A program made the position numbers and the translations under genes. Below are positions 1-8,377 of a stretch of 64,000 bases of DNA, piece by piece. The notes beneath the pieces are model-generated. The model ran no database searches. It had not been told where the DNA came from and worked only from the letters and a program-made list of their open reading frames with translations. The DNA is from Ignavibacteria bacterium (GTDB lineage: Bacteria > Bacteroidota > Ignavibacteria > Ch128b). The stretch spans positions 2,436,983 to 2,500,982 of the forward strand of contig JABLYA010000001.1 in the NCBI GenBank assembly GCA_013177855.1, read 5' to 3'. Positions within the stretch are counted from its first letter, which is position 1. Each line of letters starts with the position of its first letter.

Positions 1-146
1 TCATTCAAGCGACAACTAAATCGGGAATCACCGAAGAAATTCCAGAAGCATATAAAAATGTTTCCCAGGTTGTAGAAGTTGTACATCAAGCTGGCATTTC
101 TAAAAAAGTCGCCAAATTAAAACCAATCGGTGTAATTAAAGGTTAA
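1..146 (+). CDS. rtcB: RtcB-type RNA ligase, C-terminal fragment
   Basis: Only the last 47 residues lie in the window; the frame is open from the left edge to TAA at 144-146. The tail reads EEIPEAYKN, then [10 protein letters not shown] and finally LKPIGVIKG, the characteristic C-terminus of RtcB. RtcB is the GTP- and Mn2+-dependent ligase that joins 2',3'-cyclic phosphate (or 3'-phosphate) and 5'-OH RNA ends. The catalytic residues lie outside the window except for the C-terminal strand. The next gene starts only two bases after the stop, so the two are probably cotranscribed. The family call rests on a short stretch but a distinctive one. Confidence 0.8.
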   Translation, partial: IQATTKSGITEEIPEAYKNVSQVVEVVHQAGISKKVAKLKPIGVIKG

Positions 147-148
147 TT

Positions 149-1486
149 ATGATTAAAAGGTTTTTTCTGATTTTAACATTCTTTTCTTTCATAGCTTCAT
201 TTTCAAATGCTGAAGAAGTAAAGAGGAAAGTTTATTTGATTGACATAAGCGGAGACATTGATCTTGGCATTGCTCCTTATGTTGAACGAGTTATTAAAGA
301 GGCAGAAGAAAATAATGCATCCGCAATTGTTTTAATGGTCAATACTTTTGGCGGCAGAGTTGATGCGGCAACTCAAATTCGTGATGCAATTATTAACACA
401 AAGATTTTGACAATTTCATATGTTAATAAAAGAGCTATATCTGCCGGTGCTTTAATTTCAATCGCGGCAAAAAAAATTGTAATGTCTCCAGGTTCAACTA
501 TTGGTGCAACAACCGTCGTTGATCAATCTGGAACAAAAGCAACGGAAAAGTATCAGTCATATATGCGTTCAGAAATGAGGTCAACTGCAGAACGGAACGG
601 CAGAAGACCAGATATTGCTGAAGCAATGGTCGATGAAAAAATTGTTGTTAAAGATTTTCCTGAATTAGATGACTCAACTAAATTACTCACGCTTACAACG
701 GAAGAAGCCGTCAAAGTTGGATACTGTGATTTCGTTGCTTCGGACCTAAAAGAACTTCTAACTCATTTTGATCTTCAAAATTCCGAAATAATTTCTTCCG
801 AAATAAATTGGGCAGAAAAAGTTGTTCGATTTCTTAGCAATCCAATTATAAGTGGAATTTTAATAATGCTTGGCATTCTTGGTTTATTGACTGAAATCAA
901 AACTCCCGGATGGGGAATTGCTGGAACGATTGGTTTAATCTCCCTTGCATTGTTCTTTGGAACCAACTACATCCTTCAACTGGCAAACATCTGGGAAATT
1001 TTAATTTTTATCATTGGACTTGCATTGTTGTTAATTGAAATTTTTTATATACCAGGTTTTGGATTGGCTGGTATACTTGGAATAATAATGATGGTTGGAG
1101 CAATCTTTTTTAGTTTGATTGGCGATTTCCCCATAGTTTCTGAAAATGAAATTTCAAATGCCTTGATTCAGCTTGCCGCTTCACTTGTTGCTTCTGTTAT
1201 TTTTCTTTTTATTCTCTGGAAATTTTTACCCGGAGTTCCTGTCTGGGGAAGATTAATTCTTTCGACATCCGAAACTCAAAACGAAGGGTTTGTTTCTAAT
1301 CCTGATTTATCATTTCTGGTCGGAAAAAAAGGAAAAGCAATATCACTTCTCAGACCTGCAGGTATTGCGCTGATTGATGGGAAAAGATATGATGTTGTAT
1401 CGGAAGGCGAGTTTATTAAAAAGGATGAAGAAATTATCGTGACTGAGGTTATTGGCTCGAAGATCATTGTTAGAAAAATAAATTAA
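149..1486 (+). CDS. nfeD: Long-form NfeD: membrane-bound ClpP-class serine protease
   Basis: The 445-residue protein begins with a signal peptide (about residues 1-21, ending in SNA). A ClpP/SppA-like protease domain follows (about 25-210), with the nucleophile probably S98 in the AISAGA motif and a candidate general base K134. Then come several transmembrane helices (about 230-365) and a C-terminal OB-fold NfeD domain (about 385-445, containing GKKGKA). This is the long NfeD architecture; such proteases act on membrane proteins and usually partner with a stomatin/SPFH protein. No SPFH gene is visible here. The ATG start follows rtcB by two bases. The C-terminal part of the window holds the start of a separate short NfeD protein. 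Confidence 0.88.
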   Translation: MIKRFFLILTFFSFIASFSNAEEVKRKVYLIDISGDIDLGIAPYVERVIKEAEENNASAIVLMVNTFGGRVDAATQIRDAIINTKILTISYVNKRAISAGALISIAAKKIVMSPGSTIGATTVVDQSGTKATEKYQSYMRSEMRSTAERNGRRPDIAEAMVDEKIVVKDFPELDDSTKLLTLTTEEAVKVGYCDFVASDLKELLTHFDLQNSEIISSEINWAEKVVRFLSNPIISGILIMLGILGLLTEIKTPGWGIAGTIGLISLALFFGTNYILQLANIWEILIFIIGLALLLIEIFYIPGFGLAGILGIIMMVGAIFFSLIGDFPIVSENEISNALIQLAASLVASVIFLFILWKFLPGVPVWGRLILSTSETQNEGFVSNPDLSFLVGKKGKAISLLRPAGIALIDGKRYDVVSEGEFIKKDEEIIVTEVIGSKIIVRKIN

Positions 1487-1535
1487 GGAGAAGAAACAGG
1501 CATTCTTTTTTTTACCTTTTTAATACTTTTGAGAA

Positions 1536-4500
1536 ATGAAATCAAAAAAAAGATTTTTAAATAAACTAATTTTAGTCTGCCTGTTTCTTTTCAGTTTTTC
1601 TTCTTTATATGCTCAATCTGAAAAAAATATTTATACCGATACCATCCAACTAAAATCAAAAACAATTTCTCTTAATGATTTTCCATTTCCTGTAGATTCA
1701 ATTATTTCTATGAAAATAGATTCAATTGAGCTTCTTAAAGATGATTATGTTTTTGATAGATTAAATCAAACACTCAATGTGAATAATGACAGATACATTA
1801 ATAAAAATTTGATAATTACCTACAAGGTTTTCCCGATTAAAAGAGAAATAATTAAAAAAAATTCTCCTCAAATATTTTCTGATACCATTTCTAAACGTCA
1901 AATCATAGCGATAAAAAAAACTCAATCAACAAATATTGCAGACGATATTTTTGGCTCTAAAATTGAAAGAAGCGGAGTTTTAACTCGCGGTTTTTCCGTT
2001 GGCTCGAATAAAGATTTCACTCTCAATTCAGGTTTGAGACTTCAACTTGCAGGTCAATTAAGCGATGATATTGAAGTTGCTGCTGTTCTTTCTGATCAAA
2101 GTTCTCCAATTCAACCTGAAGGAAATACTCGAAATATTCAAGAAATTGATAAAGTTTACATTGAATTAAAACATAAAAATGCTCAGGCAACTTTTGGCGA
2201 TTTTCAATTCACTCAGAGAATTGGAAACTTTGGTATCGTTGATAAAAAACTTCAGGGACTGACTTCAACTGCATTTCTTAACAAAAAAAATTTTGCCAGC
2301 ATTGCCTACGCAAGTGCAAGAGGAAAATTCAAATCACAACAATTTAATGGGATTGATGGTGTTCAAGGTCCATACCGATTGACAGGTGAAAATAACGAAA
2401 GGGATATAATCGTTCTTGCAGGAACTGAAAAAGTTTACATCAATGGTGAAGAAAAAGTGAGAGGTGAAAATTATGATTACATTATTGATTACTCAACTGG
2501 TGAAATTTACTTTACTCCAAGAACTGTAATCACAAATGCATCACGAATAAAAGTTGATTTTGAATATTCTGATAGAAAATTTGAGAGAAACTTTTTTGGT
2601 TCTGTTGTTAATGCGACTGCTTTCTCTGACCAAATACAAATTGGTTTAAGTTATTTCAGAGAAGGTGATAATCAAGATTTACCAATAGAATATTCAATTT
2701 CTGAAACTGACAGACAAATTCTTGCTCAAAGCGGGAATAATCGATTAGCCGCTTCGAAAAGCGGAGTTAAATTTGTCGGTTATGATTCTACTGGAAGACC
2801 AGCAGGTGTTTATCGTTTGAGAGATACTTTAATTGCAGGAGAATTGATTAAATTTTTTGAATTCAGTCCAGGTTCTGATTCAGCATTTTATAATGTAAGT
2901 TTTTCATACATTGGAGAAGGACAGGGTGATTACATTAAACTTGGATTGGGAAGATTTAAATATATCGGTCCAAATCAAGGAAATTATGCTCCTGTAATTT
3001 TACTCCCTATGCCGGAGCTTAAACAAGTTGGAAATTTTTATTCCAGTATATTCATAACAAAAAATATAAAAGTAGAAGGAGAATTATCTTTATCGTCTTT
3101 TGATCGTAATCGATTTTCATCAATTGACGACGAGAAAAATAAAGGTAAAGCTTATAATTATAAGTTATCATTTGATTCAATCGGGGTAAATATTTTTTCA
3201 TTGGTTGATGGAAGTATTTCATCAAGTTATTTTGAAAGAAAAACCGAGGCAACTTATTCGTCCTTAACAAGAATTTACGAAGTTGAATACGAACGAAATT
3301 GGAATTTAGGATTAACTAATCAAATTTCAGATGAATTGTTGAGAGAGTTTGATTTTAAGTTCTTTACTAAAAATTTTGATTCGAAATTATCTTACGGAAG
3401 ATTGAAGAGAGGAATAGATTTTACAAGTAATCGCTTCAATGCATCAATTAATTCAGAAGTTTTTGATCAAGTAAATTTAAATTATTTTTTCTCTGGCATT
3501 AAAACGCGAGCTAATCAAACTAATTCGAACTACCAAAAAAATTATTTTAATATTAAGTACGCTCATCAAAGTTTTACTCCTTACCTTAAAATGGAAATCG
3601 AAAATAAAATTGACAAAATTGTGAATGACTCACTTCTATATTCAAGCTTTAGATTTTATGATTTTACATTAGGGTTATTTTCATCTTTCATTAAATATTT
3701 GGATGTTAATTCAGCTTTTAATTTCAGGAAAGACTTCTTGCCATTTAATAACAGCATTGAAGAAGAAGCAAACAGTTATATCTATCAATTAGGGTTTAGA
3801 TTGAAAAATATTTCCAGTATTAGTTCATCTCTTGATCTATCATTCAGACAGAAAAAATATTCTGAAGTCTTTAAATCTTCCGGCAGATTGAATAATCAAT
3901 CACTTGCAATAAAATATCTTGGCAGGGGAATTTTCTTTAAGAGATTTTTTCAGACAGATCTGTACTATGAAGCTTCATCTCAAAGATCAGCTAAACTTGA
4001 AAGAATCTTTTTACGAGTTCCGAAGGGTTCAGGACAATACATTTACAAAGGTGACTTAAACGGAAATGGAATTGCTGATGAATTTGAATTTGAACCTGCT
4101 AAGTTTGAAGGTGATTACATTTTAACGACCTACCCGACTGATGAATTATTTCCTGTAATTGATTTGAAAGCAAGCATAAGACTAAAGCTTGATTTCAGAA
4201 ATTTATCTTTGAATGAAAATATTTATAAGTATATAAAACCCTTGTCGACTGAAACCTATTTAAGAGTTGAAGAAAACAGTACGGATCCAAAAGAATCAAA
4301 TGTTTATTTAATTCGTTTGAAGACTTTTCAAAATAAATCGACTACTATTCGTGGTAATAATTTAATTCAACAAGATATAAATCTATTTGAATATGATCCT
4401 GATTTTAATCTACTTCTTAGATTAATTGAGAGAAGAGGATTTTCTCGTTTCAGCCTGACAGACGAAAGAAGGTTTCAACAGGAAAAATTGATAAGGATAA

Positions 4501-4997
4501 GATGGAAATTTGTAAAGGAGTTTGCAAATCAGAGTGAAGTTAATATTACAAAAAACAATTTATACTCGAGTGCTTACTCATCCAGGAATTTTTTGATTAA
4601 ACAAGTTACAATCAATTCAAAACTCTTTTACTACCCTTATAATAATGTTGAAGCTGGATTTAAAATCGAAATTGGGCAATCGAAAGATTTTTATCCACAA
4701 ACGCCAACAATAATTGATTTAAATTCTCAAGAGCTGACACTGACAATAATGTACTCAATGAGGGGAAAATTTAATTTCAGCATTGAAAGAACTGAGATGA
4801 TTTCAAATCAAAACCTTTCCTATTTGCCCTTCGAATTAACCCGAGGATATGTGATTGGAAAAAATTATATATGGCGTGTAAGTTTTGATTATCAAATTGC
4901 AAATAATTTTCAAGCAAGTATTGTCTATGATGGACGAGTTCAAGGTAAAAACAATCCTATTCATACAGCAACAGCAGAAGTAAAAGCATTCTTTTGA
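1536..4997 (+). CDS. Giant outer-membrane beta-barrel-like surface protein, function unknown
   Basis: The 1153-residue protein has an N-terminal signal peptide (about 1-26, ending LYAQ) and a long body rich in alternating aromatic/polar strands. It ends in an aromatic residue (AFF), typical of outer-membrane barrels. A central segment with GPYRLTGENNERDI and YDYIIDYSTGEIYFT followed by SRIKVDFEYSD is reminiscent of large surface proteins of Bacteroidota/Chlorobi, including the SprA type; I do not claim SprA function. At about residues 839-850 the sequence DLNGNGIADEFE resembles a calcium-binding EF-hand/dockerin loop. No enzyme motif is seen. It ends two bases before the SD of the following Nudix gene. 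Confidence 0.6.
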   Translation: MKSKKRFLNKLILVCLFLFSFSSLYAQSEKNIYTDTIQLKSKTISLNDFPFPVDSIISMKIDSIELLKDDYVFDRLNQTLNVNNDRYINKNLIITYKVFPIKREIIKKNSPQIFSDTISKRQIIAIKKTQSTNIADDIFGSKIERSGVLTRGFSVGSNKDFTLNSGLRLQLAGQLSDDIEVAAVLSDQSSPIQPEGNTRNIQEIDKVYIELKHKNAQATFGDFQFTQRIGNFGIVDKKLQGLTSTAFLNKKNFASIAYASARGKFKSQQFNGIDGVQGPYRLTGENNERDIIVLAGTEKVYINGEEKVRGENYDYIIDYSTGEIYFTPRTVITNASRIKVDFEYSDRKFERNFFGSVVNATAFSDQIQIGLSYFREGDNQDLPIEYSISETDRQILAQSGNNRLAASKSGVKFVGYDSTGRPAGVYRLRDTLIAGELIKFFEFSPGSDSAFYNVSFSYIGEGQGDYIKLGLGRFKYIGPNQGNYAPVILLPMPELKQVGNFYSSIFITKNIKVEGELSLSSFDRNRFSSIDDEKNKGKAYNYKLSFDSIGVNIFSLVDGSISSSYFERKTEATYSSLTRIYEVEYERNWNLGLTNQISDELLREFDFKFFTKNFDSKLSYGRLKRGIDFTSNRFNASINSEVFDQVNLNYFFSGIKTRANQTNSNYQKNYFNIKYAHQSFTPYLKMEIENKIDKIVNDSLLYSSFRFYDFTLGLFSSFIKYLDVNSAFNFRKDFLPFNNSIEEEANSYIYQLGFRLKNISSISSSLDLSFRQKKYSEVFKSSGRLNNQSLAIKYLGRGIFFKRFFQTDLYYEASSQRSAKLERIFLRVPKGSGQYIYKGDLNGNGIADEFEFEPAKFEGDYILTTYPTDELFPVIDLKASIRLKLDFRNLSLNENIYKYIKPLSTETYLRVEENSTDPKESNVYLIRLKTFQNKSTTIRGNNLIQQDINLFEYDPDFNLLLRLIERRGFSRFSLTDERRFQQEKLIRIRWKFVKEFANQSEVNITKNNLYSSAYSSRNFLIKQVTINSKLFYYPYNNVEAGFKIEIGQSKDFYPQTPTIIDLNSQELTLTIMYSMRGKFNFSIERTEMISNQNLSYLPFELTRGYVIGKNYIWRVSFDYQIANNFQASIVYDGRVQGKNNPIHTATAEVKAFF

Positions 4998-5004
4998 GGT
5001 GACT

Positions 5005-5463
5005 ATGTCAAAAGTTGTATCAACTTACATCGAACTTCATATTATGAAAATTGAAAATGATCAATTAAAGTTTCTATTACTAAAAAGATCACCTAATGAA
5101 AAATATCCAAATATCTGGCAAATGGTAACTGGAAAAATTAGAGATGGTGAAAAAGCTTACGAAACGGCATTGAGAGAATTAAAGGAAGAGACAGGTTTAA
5201 TTGCTGAGGAGTTATTCACAGTTCCGATTGTTAATTCTGTTTATTTATCAGAAACTGATGAAGTTTGTCTGATCCCGGTTTTTCTTTGCCGTGTGAATGA
5301 AAAATCTGAAATAAAGATCTCCGAAGAGCACTCAGAATACAAATGGTTAAATGCCGAAGAAGCTGAGAAACTTCTAAATTGGGAAGGTCAGAAAAAGTCA
5401 ATCAGAATGATTAATGACTACTGGATTAATTCAAAAGAAAAACTGATAAAAATCTTTGGATAA
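5005..5463 (+). CDS. Nudix hydrolase (nucleotide pyrophosphohydrolase)
   Basis: The 152-residue protein contains a complete Nudix box: GKIRDGE, then RELKEETGL, matching Gx5Ex7REUxEExGU. Nudix enzymes hydrolyse nucleoside diphosphates linked to another moiety, using the box glutamates to bind Mg2+. Overall similarity suggests the dATP/dihydroneopterin-triphosphate pyrophosphohydrolase branch, but the substrate cannot be fixed from sequence. I chose ATG at 5005 rather than the in-frame GTG at 4999 because the SD GAGG lies at 4996-4999, five bases before the ATG. The SD overlaps the stop codon of the upstream outer-membrane gene, suggesting translational coupling. No signal peptide. Confidence 0.85.
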   Translation: MSKVVSTYIELHIMKIENDQLKFLLLKRSPNEKYPNIWQMVTGKIRDGEKAYETALRELKEETGLIAEELFTVPIVNSVYLSETDEVCLIPVFLCRVNEKSEIKISEEHSEYKWLNAEEAEKLLNWEGQKKSIRMINDYWINSKEKLIKIFG

Positions 5464-5667
5464 AAAACTTTAGTTGCAAATTTTTAATTGATAAAAATTT
5501 TAAAATGCCTCTCTAATGTTAGGTAGATCCAAAATATGTAAGAAAAATTTATCTCGTTACTAACAAATTTATTAGGCTTATACGATCTCATTAAGTTTGT
5601 ATAAAAAAATCATATTGAAAATTAGCTTAAATTTGTATTCAAACAGGAACAAATAGCGAGGTTAAAT

Positions 5668-6579
5668 TTGTCAATTCTAGTAGTTGGTTCACTTGGTCTC
5701 GATACTATTGAGACACCATTTTCAAAAGTCGAAGAAGCACTTGGTGGTTCAGCAGTTTATATTTCACTGGCTGCATCTTATTTCTGTCCCGTCGTTAACC
5801 TAGTCGGAGTTGTTGGTGAAGATTTCCCTAAAAAATATATCGAACTGCTGAGAGAACATCATGTTGATTTAGAGGGACTTCAGATTGTTCCAAATGGTAA
5901 AACTTTTCGATGGTCAGGTAAATATGATTATGATATGAATTCAAGAGAGACACTATTGACTGAATTAAATGTTTTTAAGGATTTTAATCCTGTTATTCCT
6001 GAGAATTATCGAGATAGTAAATTCATAATTCTTGGCAATATCGATCCAGAGTTACAGATGAATGTCTTAAAACAACTGCATAACCCAAAGTTTATAGTTT
6101 GCGATACAATGAATTACTGGATTGAGCGAAAGAATGAAGCACTGCATGAACTTCTTAAAATGGTTGATATGCTTGTTGTAAACGACTCAGAAGCTCGGTT
6201 GCTTGCAAAGCATCCAAATCTTATTCAGGCGGCAAAAATCATTTTGAAAATGGGTCCGAAAAAACTTGTAATTAAAAAAGGTGAACATGGTGCATTGCTT
6301 ATAACAAACGACACAATCTTTACAGCTCCTGCTTACCCGCTTGAAAACATCAACGATCCAACTGGTGCAGGTGATACATTTGCCGGTGGTATGGTTGGAT
6401 ATCTTTCGAAAGTTAATTCAATTAATGATGATGAATTAAAAAAAGCAGTTATATATGGAAGTGTTCTCGCTTCTTTCTGTGTTGAAAAATTCAGTGTCGA
6501 TGGTTTACTTGATCTAAATTATTTGAAAATAAAAGATCGATTTAATCAATTCTTTCAGATAACTCACTTTGAGCAATGA
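5668..6579 (+). CDS. PfkB-family (ribokinase-like) sugar/nucleoside kinase
   Basis: The 303-residue protein has the N-terminal ribokinase pattern (VVGSLGLDTI, then LGGSAVY) and the C-terminal PfkB signature DPTGAGDTFAGG at about 230-241, with D236 the expected catalytic base. The family transfers the ATP gamma-phosphate to a hydroxyl of a sugar, sugar phosphate or nucleoside. The start is TTG at 5668, preceded by a GAGG-type SD at 5658-5661. It overlaps the mtnA start by four bases (ATGA), so the two are coupled and the substrate is plausibly a pentose derivative related to MtnA chemistry. That substrate assignment is inference; the kinase family itself is clear. Confidence 0.85.
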   Translation: MSILVVGSLGLDTIETPFSKVEEALGGSAVYISLAASYFCPVVNLVGVVGEDFPKKYIELLREHHVDLEGLQIVPNGKTFRWSGKYDYDMNSRETLLTELNVFKDFNPVIPENYRDSKFIILGNIDPELQMNVLKQLHNPKFIVCDTMNYWIERKNEALHELLKMVDMLVVNDSEARLLAKHPNLIQAAKIILKMGPKKLVIKKGEHGALLITNDTIFTAPAYPLENINDPTGAGDTFAGGMVGYLSKVNSINDDELKKAVIYGSVLASFCVEKFSVDGLLDLNYLKIKDRFNQFFQITHFEQ

Positions 6580-7583
6580 GTACTGATTTCTATTCATTAA
6601 AGTTTGAAAACGACTCGTTAATTTTTATTGACCAAACAAAACTCCCTGATGAAGAGAATTACATTTCTACAAGTGATTATAATAGAATTGCTGAAGCAAT
6701 TGAAAAACTTGAAATAAGAGGTGCACCACTGATCGGAATTGCAGCACTTTATGGTTTAGCTTTAGCAGTAAAAAATTCTAAATCTGATTTTGAAAAAGCA
6801 TTTGATAGATTAAGACATACACGACCAACTGCCGTTAACCTCTTCACTGCATTAAATAAAGCAAGAGAATTTTTCTATTCATCAGTAGCAAACCAAAACT
6901 ATCAATCTCTTCTAAATTTTGCGCGTGAATTTCATAAAAAAGATTTTGAGTATTGTAATCTGATTGCTAAAAATGGTTTTGATTTTATTTCGAGTAGTTT
7001 CAATCGAAAAGTAAGAATTCTGACGCATTGTAATACTGGCTCACTTGCGACAGGTGGAATTGGAACTGCATTTGGAGTAATTTTTGAACTTTCGAGAAAT
7101 AATCTTGTTGAGATTGTTTATGCCTGCGAAGCCAGACCTTTACTTCAAGGGTTAAGACTAACTTCGTTTGAATTAAAGAAACATAATATCAATTATAAAA
7201 TAATTACCGATTCCACTGCTGCTTATCTTATGCAAAAGCAACTGGTCGATTTTGTTATTGTTGGTGCTGATCGAATTGCAGCGAATGGTGATACAGCAAA
7301 TAAGATTGGAACTTACTCACTTGCGGTTAATGCAAAATTTCATTCAATTCCTTTTTATGTTGCTGCACCTTCAACATCGATTGACGCTCAAATTTCGTCA
7401 GGTGAAGAAATAATTGTTGAAGAAAGAAATCCTGATGAATTGCTCACTTTTGGAAATAAAAAAATCATAAACACAGAGATTAACGCATTAAATTTTGCAT
7501 TTGATATTACACCAAAGGATTTGATTACCGCTATTATTACAGAAGAAAAAGTATTTTCATCACCGTTTAATTTTTCAAAATGA
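6576..7583 (+). CDS. mtnA: S-methyl-5-thioribose-1-phosphate isomerase
   Basis: The 335-residue protein has the aIF2B-alpha/MtnA fold signatures: IRGAPLIGIAA near residue 48, LTHCNTGSLATGG with the catalytic Cys at C152, EARPLLQG, and VGADRIAANGD with the catalytic Asp at D232. MtnA converts 5-methylthioribose-1-phosphate to methylthioribulose-1-phosphate in the methionine salvage pathway. Related enzymes isomerise ribose-1,5-bisphosphate or 5-deoxyribose-1-phosphate, but the retained Cys/Asp pair and the overall pattern fit MtnA best. It is in an ATGA-overlapped operon between a PfkB kinase and recO. No mtnP, mtnB or other salvage gene is present in the window. Confidence 0.88.
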   Translation: MSTDFYSLKFENDSLIFIDQTKLPDEENYISTSDYNRIAEAIEKLEIRGAPLIGIAALYGLALAVKNSKSDFEKAFDRLRHTRPTAVNLFTALNKAREFFYSSVANQNYQSLLNFAREFHKKDFEYCNLIAKNGFDFISSSFNRKVRILTHCNTGSLATGGIGTAFGVIFELSRNNLVEIVYACEARPLLQGLRLTSFELKKHNINYKIITDSTAAYLMQKQLVDFVIVGADRIAANGDTANKIGTYSLAVNAKFHSIPFYVAAPSTSIDAQISSGEEIIVEERNPDELLTFGNKKIINTEINALNFAFDITPKDLITAIITEEKVFSSPFNFSK

Positions 7584-8326
7584 CAAAGATTTTGAAAGAC
7601 AGGGGCTTCGTTTTAAGAAAAAGAAAATATCGTGAGACAAGCAAGTTGATTACAATTTTTTCTGAGAAGTCCGGGAAAATTAATCTGATCGCAAAAGGTG
7701 TGAGAACTCCTAAAAGTAAATTGTCTGCTGTTCTCGATCCAATTAATTTAATTGAATTTGTTTATTATGATAAGCCAACCAGAGAATTACAATATATTTC
7801 ATCAGCGGATTTTATCGAAGATTATTCTAAAATCAAATCCGACTTCGAAAAATTGAAAATTGCTTATTTGATTATCGAATTGACAGATATTTTTTCGCAT
7901 GAGGGCCAGGTTAATGAAGAGCTTTTTAATCTTGTTTCAAAAGAACTGAATAGTCTTAATCAAGATATTTATTCTAAGTTTTTAATTCTTAATGAATTTC
8001 TGATTGAACTTTGTGAAATAGCAGGTTACCCGATTTACACTGGAAATTGTCCGTTATGTAATCGTGTAATCAATTTTTCAGAATTAAATTTTGAATTTAC
8101 AAGAAACTATGGGATTGTTTGTGGTGATTGCAGGAATTACCAAAATTCACAAATAAATCTCGGACTTGAAACTAAAAAAGTACTTGCTCTATTTTTACAA
8201 GAAAATTATTCCCTTGTAATGGAAATGAAAGAAGAAAATTTTAAACATCTTTTTATCCCTATAATTGAGTTTCTAAGATTTCATGTCAGTGAAATTCAGA
8301 AAATCAAATCCTTAGAACTTTTTTGA
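7580..8326 (+). CDS. recO: DNA repair protein RecO
   Basis: The 248-residue protein starts with the RecO OB-fold pattern (DRGFVLRKRKYRETSKL, then GKINLIAKGVR) and has a C-terminal zinc-finger-like CPLC and CGDC pair around residues 160-190. RecO binds single-stranded DNA and, with RecR, loads RecA on SSB-coated ssDNA in the RecFOR pathway. The length is typical. It overlaps mtnA by four bases (ATGA), so it shares the pfkB-mtnA transcript. recR is also in this window, at 37.5 kb, in a different operon. recF is not visible. Confidence 0.9.
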   Translation: MTKILKDRGFVLRKRKYRETSKLITIFSEKSGKINLIAKGVRTPKSKLSAVLDPINLIEFVYYDKPTRELQYISSADFIEDYSKIKSDFEKLKIAYLIIELTDIFSHEGQVNEELFNLVSKELNSLNQDIYSKFLILNEFLIELCEIAGYPIYTGNCPLCNRVINFSELNFEFTRNYGIVCGDCRNYQNSQINLGLETKKVLALFLQENYSLVMEMKEENFKHLFIPIIEFLRFHVSEIQKIKSLELF

Positions 8327-8377
8327 AACTTTGTTTTGTACGCTAAAGTAAAAAGCAAAAAAAATTAAGGAGAAAAT

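Noticed and set aside
149-1486. Functional link between the long NfeD at the left edge and the short NfeD at the right edge
   Set aside because: They are more than 62 kb apart in unrelated operons; both types commonly occur in one genome.
4999-5463. GTG at 4999 as start of the first Nudix gene
   Set aside because: The SD GAGG occupies 4996-4999 and would overlap that GTG; ATG at 5005 has the right spacing.
5478-5500. A/T-only hairpin after the first Nudix gene as a terminator
   Set aside because: Nine A-T pairs and no G-C pair; it would be too weak to end transcription.
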